From Azospirillum brasilense (GTDB lineage Bacteria > Pseudomonadota > Alphaproteobacteria > Azospirillales > Azospirillaceae), in the NCBI RefSeq assembly GCF_007827795.1, contig NZ_VITI01000007.1, positions 124,001 to 188,000 of the forward strand: DNA of 64,000 nucleotides, written 5' to 3'. Of this stretch, positions 45,460 to 54,800 are shown in pieces; position 1 is the stretch's first letter, and every line of letters begins with the position of its first letter. Under the pieces are notes generated by a model that was not told the origin of the DNA, ran no database searches, and saw only the letters and a program-made list of their open reading frames with translations. Both the position numbers and the translations under genes were made by a program.

Positions 45460-45966
45460 ATGAAGAAGCACACCCTGGCGCTCGCCGCGCTGATCGCCCT
45501 GACCGCCGGCACCGCCCTGGCCCATGGTTTCAAGGCCGGGCCGGTCGACATCGAACATCCCTGGGCGCGCGCCACGGCGCCCTCGGCCCCGAACGGCTCG
45601 GCCTACATGGTGCTGAGCACCCACGGCCCGGACAGCGACCGCCTGCTGTCGGCCAGCACGCCCGTCGCCGACAAGGCGGAACTGCACACCCACCTGATGG
45701 ACAACGGCGTCATGAAGATGCGCCAGGTCGACGCCATCGAGGTGGCGCCCGGCTCGCCGACCGCGCTGCAGCCCGGCGGCCTGCACGTCATGCTGTTCGG
45801 CCTCAAGCAGCCGCTCGCTCCGGGTAAGGCGTTCCCGCTGACCCTGACCTTCGAGAAGGCCGGGCCGGTGACCGTCCAGGTGGACGTGCAGAGCGCCGGG
45901 TCCGCCGCCCCGTCGCATGGCGGTGCCGGCGGGCCGCAGGCCGGCGGCACGCAGCACAAGCATTGA
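45460..45966 (+). CDS. Periplasmic copper chaperone PCu(A)C
   Basis: A 168-residue exported protein with a Sec signal (MKKHTLALAALIALTAGTALA) and the PCu(A)C domain. Key copper ligands are visible: the early HPWARATAP motif, H and M in KAELHTHLMDNGVMKMRQVD, and the conserved LQPGGLHVMLFGLK. It delivers Cu(I) to cytochrome oxidase Cu(A)/Cu(B) sites. The His-rich end (QHKH) may add binding. The ATG at 45460 has GCAGGA upstream; an in-frame TTG at 45442 is less likely. GCCGCGCCGG/CCGGCGCGGC pairs just downstream. Confidence 0.9.
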   Translation: MKKHTLALAALIALTAGTALAHGFKAGPVDIEHPWARATAPSAPNGSAYMVLSTHGPDSDRLLSASTPVADKAELHTHLMDNGVMKMRQVDAIEVAPGSPTALQPGGLHVMLFGLKQPLAPGKAFPLTLTFEKAGPVTVQVDVQSAGSAAPSHGGAGGPQAGGTQHKH

Positions 45967-46076
45967 CGGACACGCGCCGCGCCGGCCTCTTGCACAGAAC
46001 CGGCGCGGCCGCAGCCTGAGGTCCATACTGATATACCAGCATCGCATTTGACCGTCCGGCCCCATGGGCGCAGGGT

Positions 46077-46113
46077 GTGGCGCGCCGGTTCGGGATAAGG
46101 GCCGGCGCGCCAC
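46077..46113. promoter_or_regulatory. Hairpin in the 5' leader of the DMT transporter gene
   Basis: GTGGCGCGCCGG and CCGGCGCGCCAC form a perfect 12-base stem with a 13-base loop, ending 33 bases before the ATG at 46147. No U-tract follows. It may be a structured leader, or the last stem of upstream termination. Confidence 0.5.
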
Positions 46114-46146
46114 AGGAAGAACCGCCCCGCCCATGAGCGCCGCCCG

Positions 46147-47052
46147 ATGACCGCCACCGAAAAGGCTCTGTCCGCCAATTCCTCCGGGCGGGCCGGCATC
46201 GCCTGGATGCTGCTGACCACGCTTCTGTTCGTGACGCAGGACGCGACCTTGCGCGTCCTGGTGCAGACCTACCCCTTCGCGGAGGTCGCCTGGGCGCGCT
46301 TCGCGGTGCATCTGGCCATCGCCTTCGTCGTGGTGGCGGTGCGCTCCCCCAGCCACCTGATCGCCAAGCGTCCGGGGATTCAGATCCTCCGCTCCGCCCT
46401 GCTGGCGGTGCTGACGCTGCTGGTGGCGGTGTCCTACAAGACGCTGCCCTTCGTGGACGTGGCGGCCATCGCCAACGTGGCGCCGGTCCTGGTCACCGTT
46501 CTCTCCGTTCCGCTGCTCAAGGAGAAGGTCGGCTGGCGGCGCGGTATGGGCGTGCTGGGCTGCTTCATCGGGGCGATGATCATCATCGGCCCGGCCAGCA
46601 TCGTCTTCCAATGGGCGATCCTGCTGCCGCTGGCCGCCGCGCTGTGCAACGCGCTGTACCAGATCGTCACCCGTTTGCTGCGCGGCGGCGATTCCACCCT
46701 GACGACCTTCTTCTACACCAGCATGGCCGGGACGGTGCTTTGCGGGCTGCTGCTGCCCCTCGGCTGGGTGACGCCGGACCTGACGGGGGCGGCGCTGATG
46801 ATCATGCTCGGCGTGCTGGGGGCGTGCAGCCATTACTGTCTGATCCGCGCCTACACGGTGGCGGACGCGGCGACGGTGGCGCCCTTCGGCTACACGACGC
46901 TGATCTGGGCGGTGCTCTACGGCCTTCTGGTCTTCGGGGAGTCGCCCAGCGCCTCGACCCTCGCGGGCGGTCTGGTGATCGTCGCCAGCGGCATCTACAT
47001 CTTCCACCGCGAGCAGGTGCGGGCGCGCGAGGCAGCGGCCAAGGGGGCCTGA
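46147..47052 (+). CDS. DMT-superfamily (EamA) transporter
   Basis: A 301-residue membrane protein with ten predicted helices in two EamA repeats. The first starts at GIAWMLLTTLLFVTQDATLRVLV and the second at WAILLPLAAALCNALYQIVTRLL. The second-half end APFGYTTLIWAVLYGLLVFGESPS is the standard RhaT/EamA signature. Such proteins usually export amino acids or metabolites. It is monocistronic, so the substrate cannot be deduced. Confidence 0.88.
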   Translation: MTATEKALSANSSGRAGIAWMLLTTLLFVTQDATLRVLVQTYPFAEVAWARFAVHLAIAFVVVAVRSPSHLIAKRPGIQILRSALLAVLTLLVAVSYKTLPFVDVAAIANVAPVLVTVLSVPLLKEKVGWRRGMGVLGCFIGAMIIIGPASIVFQWAILLPLAAALCNALYQIVTRLLRGGDSTLTTFFYTSMAGTVLCGLLLPLGWVTPDLTGAALMIMLGVLGACSHYCLIRAYTVADAATVAPFGYTTLIWAVLYGLLVFGESPSASTLAGGLVIVASGIYIFHREQVRAREAAAKGA

Positions 47053-47210
47053 ATGGCCCCCGTTTTCCCTATGCCGGAGGCACGTACACAGGACGTTCAG
47101 GTACCCGAAATATCACGGGCCGTACGCGTCGAACTGTAACATGCTCCGCGTACCGTACGCCTGCCGGTGAGGGCCGGCGTTTTTTCAACCCACAAGCAAC
47201 GAGAACAGCA

Positions 47211-47408
47211 ATGAACGGACTGCCCAAGCAGACGTGGCGCTGCCGCGTTGCCGAACTGTTGAACGATCCCGTGGTCCAGGCCGTGTTGCGCCGGGACCGC
47301 CTGACCCACGAGCAGGTTCTGGCACAGCTCACCCCCATTGCCGAGCACCTGCGTCGCAACACCTCCCCCGATCGACCCGCAAGGCGGCTTCCGCGCGAAG
47401 CCTTCTGA
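47211..47408 (+). CDS. Small hypothetical protein
   Basis: A 65-residue basic helical protein (TWRCRVAELLNDPVVQAVLRRDRLTHEQVLAQLTPIAEHLRR). It has its own upstream spacer of about 160 bases and a strong terminator 16 bases after the stop, so it is a separate small transcription unit. No known family is recognised. The Leu/Val pattern suggests a small helical bundle. Confidence 0.65.
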   Translation: MNGLPKQTWRCRVAELLNDPVVQAVLRRDRLTHEQVLAQLTPIAEHLRRNTSPDRPARRLPREAF

Positions 47409-47423
47409 CCTTTCCAACGAGAA

Positions 47424-47455
47424 AAGGCCGCCCGGTGAACGGGCGGCCTTCTTCT
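47424..47455 (+). terminator. Rho-independent terminator
   Basis: AAGGCCGCCCG and CGGGCGGCCTT form an 11-base stem with loop GTGAA, followed by CTTCTT. It lies between the small gene and the convergent aldehyde dehydrogenase gene and can serve both. Confidence 0.85.
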
Positions 47456-47487
47456 TGTCAGCCGATTCCCTGCAAACCGGTTGAGGA

Positions 47488-48990
47488 TCAGCCGGCGATC
47501 TCGAACTTGATGCCCTGGGCCAGCGGCAGGGAGCGGGAGTAGTTCACCGTCGCCGTCTGGCGGCGCATGTAGGCCTTCCAGGCGTCGGACCCGGACTCGC
47601 GCCCGCCGCCCGTCTCCTTCTCGCCGCCGAAGGCGCCGCCGATTTCCGCGCCCGACGGGCCGATGTTGACGTTGGCGATGCCGCAGTCGCTGCCGGACGC
47701 CGACAGGAAGCTCTCCGCCTCGCGGATGTCGGTGGTGAAGATGCAGGAGGACAGGCCCTGCGGCACCGCGTTCTGAAGCGCGATGGCCTCCTCCAGCGTC
47801 TCGTAGGTCAGGACGTAGAGGATCGGGGCGAAGGTCTCGTGGCGGACGATGTCGGTCTGGCCCGGCATCTCGACGATGGCCGGCTGCACGTACCAGGCGT
47901 CGGGATACTGATCCGCCAGGGCGCGGCCGCCGCCGGTCACCACGCCGCCGTCGGTCTTGGCCTGCTCCAGCGCGCGCTGCATGCCCTCATAGGCGCCCTT
48001 GTCGTTCAGCGGGCCGACCAGCACGCCGGACTCCAGCGGGTTGCCGATGGGAACGGAGGCGTAGGCGGCCTTCAGGCGCGGCAGCAGCGTGTCGCGCACG
48101 TCCTTGTGGACGATCAGGCGGCGCAGCGTGGTGCAGCGCTGGCCGCAGGTGCCCACCGCGGAGAAGACGATGGCGCGCACCGCCATGTCGAGGTCGGCCG
48201 ACGGCGCCACGATCATGGCGTTGTTGCCGCCCAGCTCCAGGATCGGACGGGCGAAGCGCTCCGCCACCTTCAGCGCGACCTCGCGGCCCATGCGGGTCGA
48301 GCCGGTGGCCGACACGATGGGGACCAGCGGGCTGGCGACCAGCGCCTCGCCGACGTCGCGTCCGCCGTTGACGACCTGCAGCAGGTCCGCCGGGGCGTCG
48401 CCGAAGCGGGCCACCGCGCGCTCGAAGATGCGCTGGCAGGCGAGCGCGGTCAGCGGGGTCTTCTCCGACGGCTTCCAGATCACCGGGTCGCCGCAGACCA
48501 GCGCCAGGGCGGCGTTCCAGGCCCAGACCGCGACCGGGAAGTTGAAGGCGGAAATCACCGCGCAGGGACCCATCGGGTGCCAGGTCTCGCGCATCGCGTG
48601 GCCCGGACGCTCCGACGCGATGGTCAGGCCGTAGAGCTGGCGGGACAGGCCGACCGCGAAGTCGCAGATGTCGATCATCTCCTGGACCTCGCCCAGGCCC
48701 TCCTGGACGATCTTGCCCATCTCCAGCGTGACGAGACGGCCGAGATCCTCCTTGGCGTCGCGCAGCTCCTCGCCCAGAAGGCGGACCAGCTCGCCGCGGC
48801 GCGGCGCCGGGACGGAGCGCCACGCCTCGAAGGCGCGCTGGGCGCGGGCGGCCACCTCCGGAATCTCCGACGCCGGGGTGACCGGCGCCACGCCCAGCGC
48901 AGCGCCGTCGATGGGCGAGCGGACGGACAGGCCGGCCCCGTCGGCGGGAAGCTCAAGGCCGAGGCGGGAGAGAAGGTCGCGGTGCTGCAT
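47488..48990 (-). CDS. ALDH7-family aldehyde dehydrogenase (aminoadipate-semialdehyde type)
   Basis: A 500-residue NAD-dependent aldehyde dehydrogenase of the ALDH7 (antiquitin/AmaB) group. Distinguishing segments are WHPMGPCAVISAFNFPVAVWAWN, SATGSTRMGREVALKVAERF, LELGGNNAMIV and catalytic Cys286 in GTCGQRCTTLRRL. The ALDH7-like end INIGPSGAEIGGAFGGEKETGGGRESGSDAWK (here starting VNIGPSG) is present. Members oxidise alpha-aminoadipate semialdehyde in lysine and pipecolate breakdown. The ATG at 48990 has GAGGAC upstream. It follows the ThDP enzyme in the same direction with a REP element between. Confidence 0.85.
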   Translation of the reverse strand: MQHRDLLSRLGLELPADGAGLSVRSPIDGAALGVAPVTPASEIPEVAARAQRAFEAWRSVPAPRRGELVRLLGEELRDAKEDLGRLVTLEMGKIVQEGLGEVQEMIDICDFAVGLSRQLYGLTIASERPGHAMRETWHPMGPCAVISAFNFPVAVWAWNAALALVCGDPVIWKPSEKTPLTALACQRIFERAVARFGDAPADLLQVVNGGRDVGEALVASPLVPIVSATGSTRMGREVALKVAERFARPILELGGNNAMIVAPSADLDMAVRAIVFSAVGTCGQRCTTLRRLIVHKDVRDTLLPRLKAAYASVPIGNPLESGVLVGPLNDKGAYEGMQRALEQAKTDGGVVTGGGRALADQYPDAWYVQPAIVEMPGQTDIVRHETFAPILYVLTYETLEEAIALQNAVPQGLSSCIFTTDIREAESFLSASGSDCGIANVNIGPSGAEIGGAFGGEKETGGGRESGSDAWKAYMRRQTATVNYSRSLPLAQGIKFEIAG

Positions 48991-49040
48991 GGAAAAGGTC
49001 CTCGGTAAGGCAACCGGTGGAGGGGTGGCGCATGGCGGGA

Positions 49041-49100
49041 GGTCCGGCAAAAGCGCAACCCCCTCACCCTAACCCTCTCCCCAGAGGGGAGAGGGGACTT
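49041..49100. repeat. 60-base REP-like repeat, second copy of 9068-9127
   Basis: Nearly identical to 9068-9127 across 60 bases, starting GGTCCGGCAAAAGC and including the CCCTCTCCCCAGAGGGGAG core. It lies between the ThDP-enzyme and ALDH7 genes. Confidence 0.85.
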
Positions 49101-49104
49101 TTGG

Positions 49105-50763
49105 TTAGCGCTGGCGCCCGGCGGCGCGGATGTCGGACAGGCTGCGGTTCGGCGTCAGGGCCTCGGGGTCGAGCCTGACGTGCAGGAGGGCCGGCCGGCC
49201 GGCGGCGCGGGCGCGCTCGAAGGCCGGGGCGAACTCCTCCGTGCGCACCACCGTCTCGCCATGGCCGCCATAGGCGCGGGCGAGGGCGGCGAAGTCCGGG
49301 TTGGTCAGGGCGGTGGCGGACACGCGGCCCGGATACTCGCGCTCCTGGTGCATGCGGATGGTTCCGTACATGCCGTTGTCGATGACCAGCACGATGAGGT
49401 TGGCACCCTCCTGCACGGCGGTGCCGAACTCCAGCCCGGTCATCTGGAAGCAGCCGTCGCCGGCGAAGCAGACCACGTCCCGCTCCGGGTGGAGCAGCTT
49501 GGCCGCGACGGCGGCGGGCAAGCCGTAGCCCATCGAGCCGCAGACCGGCGCCGCCTGCGTGGCGAAGCGGCGGAAGCGCCAGAAGCGGTGAATCCAGGTG
49601 GCGTAGTTGCCGGCGCCGTTGGTCAGGATGGCGTCGTCGGGCAGGGTGTCGCGCAGCCAGGACATGACGGCGCCCATCTGGACGTCGCCGGGGATCGTGG
49701 CCGGCGGCTCGCTCCAGGCGGTGTAGGCGGCGTGCGCGGTCTCGGCCCGACCGGCCCAGGCGGGGGCGGTGGGCGCCTCCAGCCCGGCCACGGCGTCGAG
49801 GAAGCCCCCCGGCGTGGCGTTGATGGCGAGGTCGGGGTTGTAGACGCGGCCCAGCTCCTCCGGTCCCGGATGGACGTGGATCAGCGTCTTGCCGGTCTCC
49901 GGGATGCCGAGCAGCCCGTAGCTCTGCGACGGCACCTCGGAGAAGCGGCCGCCGAGCAGCAGGATCACGTCGGCGTCCTTCACCAGGGCGACCAGCTTCG
50001 GGTTGATGCCCAGCCCGATGTCGCCCGCGTAGTTCGGGTGCGTGTGGTCGAACAGCATCTGGCGGCGGAAGGTGACGGCCACCGGCAGCGCGAAGGTCTC
50101 GGCGAAAACGTGCAGCGAGGCCACCGCGTCCTCGGTCCAGCGGGACCCCCCGGCGATCACCAGCGGGCGCTTCGCCCCGGCGAGCAGACGCCCGGCCTCG
50201 GCGACCTGGGCGGGGGTGGGGGCGCTGTCCACCGGCTGGGCCGGGCGGGCGATGGCGACGTCCGCCGTCTCCACTAGCATGTCCTCCGGCAGCACCAGGA
50301 CGACCGGGCCGGGACGGCCGGCGAGCGCGGTGTGGAAGGCGCGGCTGACCATCTCCGGCACGCGGTCGGCGCTGTCGATCTCCGCCACCCACTTGGCCAT
50401 GCCGCCGAACATGAGGGTGTAGTCGACCTCCTGGAAGGCGTCGCGCCCGCGCATGCCGCGCTCGATCTGGCCGATGAACAGGATCATCGGGGTGGAGTCC
50501 TGCTGCGCCACATGGACGCCCGGCGCGGCGTTGGTGGCGCCGGGGCCGCGGGTGACGAAACAGATGCCCGGCCGGCCGGTCAGCTTGCCCTCGGCCTCCG
50601 CCATCATGGCGGCGCCGCTCTCATGGCGGGCGTTGATCGTGCGGATCGCGGAATCATGCAGTGCGTCCAGCACGGCGAGGTAGCTTTCGCCCGGCACGCA
50701 GAACACGCGCTCGACGCCCTGCGCCTCCAGCGCCTCGACGATCAACTGGCCTCCGGTCTTCAT
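49105..50763 (-). CDS. Thiamine-diphosphate-dependent enzyme, acetolactate-synthase-like
   Basis: A 552-residue three-domain ThDP enzyme. The N-terminal part has VFCVPGESYLAVLDAL and the cofactor-activating glutamate in ARHESGAAMMAEAEGKLTG. The C-terminal domain has GSMGYGLPAAVAAKL and the metal motif CFAGDGCFQMTGLEF ending in VIDN. It could be a decarboxylase, carboligase or oxo-acid lyase. No ilvN-like small subunit is adjacent, so biosynthetic acetolactate synthase is unlikely. The ATG at 50763 (GAGGAA upstream) is chosen. TTG at 50793 right after GAGGAGG is an alternative. The gene is divergent from a LysR gene. Confidence 0.82.
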   Translation of the reverse strand: MKTGGQLIVEALEAQGVERVFCVPGESYLAVLDALHDSAIRTINARHESGAAMMAEAEGKLTGRPGICFVTRGPGATNAAPGVHVAQQDSTPMILFIGQIERGMRGRDAFQEVDYTLMFGGMAKWVAEIDSADRVPEMVSRAFHTALAGRPGPVVLVLPEDMLVETADVAIARPAQPVDSAPTPAQVAEAGRLLAGAKRPLVIAGGSRWTEDAVASLHVFAETFALPVAVTFRRQMLFDHTHPNYAGDIGLGINPKLVALVKDADVILLLGGRFSEVPSQSYGLLGIPETGKTLIHVHPGPEELGRVYNPDLAINATPGGFLDAVAGLEAPTAPAWAGRAETAHAAYTAWSEPPATIPGDVQMGAVMSWLRDTLPDDAILTNGAGNYATWIHRFWRFRRFATQAAPVCGSMGYGLPAAVAAKLLHPERDVVCFAGDGCFQMTGLEFGTAVQEGANLIVLVIDNGMYGTIRMHQEREYPGRVSATALTNPDFAALARAYGGHGETVVRTEEFAPAFERARAAGRPALLHVRLDPEALTPNRSLSDIRAAGRQR

Positions 50764-50847
50764 GGCGCGCTCGTTCCTCGGCTGGGCGTTCAAATCCTCC
50801 TCAATCTGGCGGCAGGCCCCGCCCCGCGCAACCGACTTTCTTTCCCC

Positions 50848-50872
50848 GGGTCATGAGCTATAGTCATGACCC
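50848..50872. promoter_or_regulatory. Perfect operator-like palindrome at LysR start
   Basis: GGGTCATGA-GCTATAG-TCATGACCC is a 9-base inverted repeat ending right before the ATG at 50873 and about 85 bases from the divergent ThDP gene. Binding by the LysR protein would repress its own gene and control the divergent operon. Confidence 0.65.
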
Positions 50873-51787
50873 ATGGGTCTGCAACGCCGCCTTCTCCCCT
50901 CCATGAGCGCGCTCTCCGCCTTCGAGGCGGCGGCGCGCACCGGCAGCTTCACCGCCGCGGCGCAGGAGCTGGCGCTGACCCAGGGCGCCGTCAGCCGCCA
51001 GATCAAGGCGCTGGAGGACCAGCTCGGCGTCCCGCTGTTCGTGCGCCGCGACCAGCGCGTGACCCTGACCCCTGCCGGCGAATCCTACGCGGCGGAGGTG
51101 CGGGAGGCGCTGCACCGGGTGGGGGCGGCGACGCTCAGGGTCATGACCGCGCCGCAGGGGGGCGTGCTGAAGCTGGCCGTCCTGCCGACCTTCGGCACGC
51201 GCTGGCTGGTGCCGCGCCTGCCCGCCTTCCAGGCGGCGCACCCGCAAATCATCATCCATTTCATGACGAAGATGGAGCCCTTCGACTTCCGGTCGGAGGA
51301 TCTGGACGCCGCCATCCATTTCGGCGCCGCCGACTGGCCGGGGGCGGTGTGCGAACGGCTGATGGAGGAGGAGGTTCTGCCGCTCTGCGCCCCGTCCTTC
51401 CTGGCCGCCCACCCGATCCGCGCGGCGGCGGACCTCGTGGCGCTGCCCCTGCTGCACACCACCAGCCGTCCGGAGGCATGGCGGGACTGGTTCGCCGCCC
51501 AGGGCATCGAGCGGCACGAGGGCGCCGGCATGTTCTTCGAGCAGTTCTCCACCACCGCCCAGGCGGCGATCACCGGGCTGGGGGTGGCGCTGCTGCCGAC
51601 CCTGCTGGTTCAGGCGGAGATGCGGGACGGGGCGCTGGTCCCGGCGCTGGACCGCCCCTACCGGAACCCGGACCGCGCCTATCACCTCGTCCACCCCTCC
51701 TCACGGGCGCATCACCCGCCGCTGGTGGCGTTCCGGGAGTGGTTGCTGGGGGCGTGCGCGTCGGCTTCCGCCGGTCGCGGCCGCTGA
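50873..51787 (+). CDS. LysR family regulator, GcvA-like
   Basis: A 304-residue regulator of the GcvA-type LysR group. The opening LPSMSALSAFEAAARTGSFTAAAQELALTQGAVSRQIKALEDQLG gives the HTH. The ligand domain has LAVLPTFGTRWLVPRLPAFQAAHP and the GcvA-like DLDAAIHFG with a W-containing loop. It is divergent from the ThDP-enzyme/ALDH7 operon with a perfect palindrome between, so it very likely controls that operon. Confidence 0.9.
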   Translation: MGLQRRLLPSMSALSAFEAAARTGSFTAAAQELALTQGAVSRQIKALEDQLGVPLFVRRDQRVTLTPAGESYAAEVREALHRVGAATLRVMTAPQGGVLKLAVLPTFGTRWLVPRLPAFQAAHPQIIIHFMTKMEPFDFRSEDLDAAIHFGAADWPGAVCERLMEEEVLPLCAPSFLAAHPIRAAADLVALPLLHTTSRPEAWRDWFAAQGIERHEGAGMFFEQFSTTAQAAITGLGVALLPTLLVQAEMRDGALVPALDRPYRNPDRAYHLVHPSSRAHHPPLVAFREWLLGACASASAGRGR

Positions 51788-51881
51788 AGGCCCATTTCAG
51801 GATCAGCGGCTTGTCCACCCGGCGGGAGCGTTCGATACTTGCGCCCCCGGTACGCTTCGCATCGTTGGGAGAAAGCCGCCT

Positions 51882-54800
51882 GTGATCGCCTTGCCATCCC
51901 TGCGCCGTTTCTTTGAAGCCGGCTCGTTCGAGCGGGGACAGCGCTACGAGCGGGAAGGCCGTGTCGTCACGCTCGACGCGGTTGCCCGCGGGAAGGGCAT
52001 CGTGTCCCTCACCTCCAGCGTCCGGGGCTCGGAGCGCCGGCCCTACGGGCAGGACATCGACGTGACGATCAAGGGTGACGCCGTCCAGCGGGTGGATGGC
52101 GAATGCAACTGTCCGGTCGGTTACAATTGCAAGCACGTCGCCGCCGCCGTGATCGCCTGGGCGCAGCGGCAGGACGCGGTGGCCGGTACCGCCCGGCAGC
52201 CTCCCTCGCCCCCTCCGGCCGATCCCTCACCCTTCACTCCGCCGGGGTGGGCGCCCGGCCTGTCGGCCCCGATGCAAGCGCTGCTGTCCCGGCTGGACGA
52301 GGCGGCGGCGCGCGATGGCGGAGACCACTACCCCGAGACGGTGCGCAAGCGCCTGCTCTACGTGCTCGGGCTGGAGGAGGGCACGGACGGCGGGCGCCGG
52401 CTGACGCTGCGCGTCCTGTCGGTCTCGCTGCGCAAGGACGGCGGCTTCGCCAACGATGACAAGACCTACGACGGCCATCATTCGGGCAACAAGCCGGCGG
52501 CGAAGTTCGTCATGCCGTCGGACCACGCCATTCTGTCCGTCGCGATGCGAACCGGGTCCTATTCCTCCTCCGGCGGTTTTGCGCTGAACGTGGAGTGGGG
52601 GGCGTGGCTGGTGGAGCGGATGCTGCAGACCGGGCGCCTCTACTGGAACGACTTCCGGAGCAGCCGGCCCCTGGGCGCCGGAACGGTGCGGCCGGGGACC
52701 CCCCGTTGGGATCGAGACGCCGCCGGTCGGCAGCGCTTCACCATCACCCTGGATGCGCCTTCGGCCATCGCTCTGCCGACCGTGCCGCTCCTTTACCTCG
52801 ACCCGGACAGCGGGGAGTGCGGTCCCATCGACACCGTGACGGCTCCGCATGTCGCGTCCACCTTGCTGGGCGCGCCGCCGCTGCCGCCACAGGAGATCGC
52901 CGCCTTTCGCGCGGCGGCGGAACGCCTTGGCGACCGGCTGCCGGTCCTGCCGGACCCGCCGACCCGCAAGGAAGAGCGGCGTGTGACGCCCCGGCCGCTG
53001 CTGCGTCTGCGGCTTGCCCGGATGCCGTACGGCTATGGGTATGGCTACGGCTACGGGACTGGCGCCCGTGGTTTGGTCATGGCGGACGGCATCCCCGTCG
53101 CCGAGCTGGCCTTCGATTACGCCGGCACGCGCGTCGCTTCGAACGGGCCGGCGGCGCCGCTGCAATGGCTGGAGGGCAGCGTTCTGTTCACGGCCGTCCG
53201 CCGGCCGAAGGACGAGGCGAAGGCGGCCCGGCGTCTGCGCGAGGCTGGGCTGCTCCCCAACACGGTGCCGCTCAGCGTCGGCGGGGGTCCGCCGGTGCAG
53301 AAGGCGCTGTTCGTGGCGTCCGGTGACGCGTTGGAGGAGCGATCCGTGTGGCTGGGCTTCTGCCATGCGGTGCTGCCGGGCCTGCGCGCCGAGGGGTGGG
53401 GCGTCGAGATCGACCCGGACTTCCCGGTCCAGGTTGTGGAGGCACCCACGGATTGGGCCTTCGAGATCAGCGACGGGACGGGGATCGACTGGTTCGGCCT
53501 GTCGCTGGGGGTCGAGGTCGGGGGTGAGCGCATCGACCTGCTGCCTGTGCTGCGGTCCGTCATCGAGGCGCTGGGCTGCTTCGATCCCGACGCATTCGCG
53601 GCCGAAGACCCGTTCTTCGACGATCCCGATTGGGACGGCGTCGACGGGGAGGCCGCCCCGCCGCGGGGGCTCGACGCGGTGCTTGAAATGATTGCTCCGG
53701 ACGGGGTGCTGTTCGTTCCGGTGGACGGCACCCGCTTCCTGCCGCTGGAACTGGACCGTCTGCGTCCGCTGATCGGCGTTCTGATGGAGTTGTTCGGGCT
53801 GCAGCCGGACGCTGCGGGTTTGCGGATCGGACGCACGCACCTGGGCGACCTCGCCGCGCTGGAGGAGGCCGCCGGCGCCGCCGGCATCCCGCTGCTGGGT
53901 GCCGACGCGGTCCGCCGCATGGCCCAGGCCCTGCGCGCCTCCGGCGGCGTGCCCGCCACGGCGGTGCCGGAGGGTCTGAGGGCGGACTTGCGACCCTACC
54001 AGAAGGCCGGGCTGGACTGGCTGCAGTTCCTGGCTGCGCACGGCTTCGGCGGCGTTCTGGCCGACGACATGGGGCTGGGCAAGACGGTGCAGGCGCTGGC
54101 TCACCTGCTGGTCGAGAGGGAGGCCGGGCGGCTCGACCGGCCCTGCCTGCTGGTGGCGCCGACCAGCGTGCTGGGCAACTGGCGGGCCGAGGTGCGGCGC
54201 TTCGCGCCGGGGCTGCGCACGCTGGTGTTGCACGGGCCGCAGCGCAAGGCGGCGCATGGCGCGCTCGGCGACTTCGACCTGGTGGTGACCTCCTACGCGC
54301 TGCTGCCGCGCGACCGCGAGGCGCTGGAGGCGCAGCCCTGGCATCTGGCGATCTTCGACGAGGCGCAGTACCTGAAGAACCCCGCCGCGCAGGCGACCAA
54401 GGCGGCCCTGGCGCTGGAGGCGCGGCAGCGGCTGTGCCTGACCGGCACGCCGGTGGAGAACAACCTGGACGAACTGTGGTCGCTGTGCTCCGTCGCCGTC
54501 CAGCCGCTGCTGGGCGACCGCACCGGCTTCCGCCGCCAGTTCCGCACGCCCATCGAGAAGCACGGCGACGCCGACCGGCAGCGCGTGCTGGCCCGGCGGG
54601 TCCGCCCCTTCCTGCTGCGCCGGACCAAGGAGGAGGTGGCGTCCGAGCTGCCACCCAAGACAGAGATCCTGGAGGCGGTGGAGCCGCATGCGGCGCAGCG
54701 TGACCTGTACGAGACGATCCGCCTCGCCATGGACAAGCGGGTGCGGGAGGAGGTGGCCCGCAAGGGGCTGGCGCGCAGCCACATCACCCTCCTGGACGCG

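Noticed and set aside
49105..50763. Calling the ThDP enzyme a biosynthetic acetolactate synthase
   Set aside because: No regulatory small subunit or ilv genes are adjacent. It is paired with an ALDH7 dehydrogenase and a GcvA-like regulator instead.
53029..53058. Short tandem repeat encoding a Gly-Tyr run, considered as a microsatellite or array
   Set aside because: It lies in frame inside the SNF2 gene and is only a few codons long. It is a linker feature, not a CRISPR or non-coding repeat.
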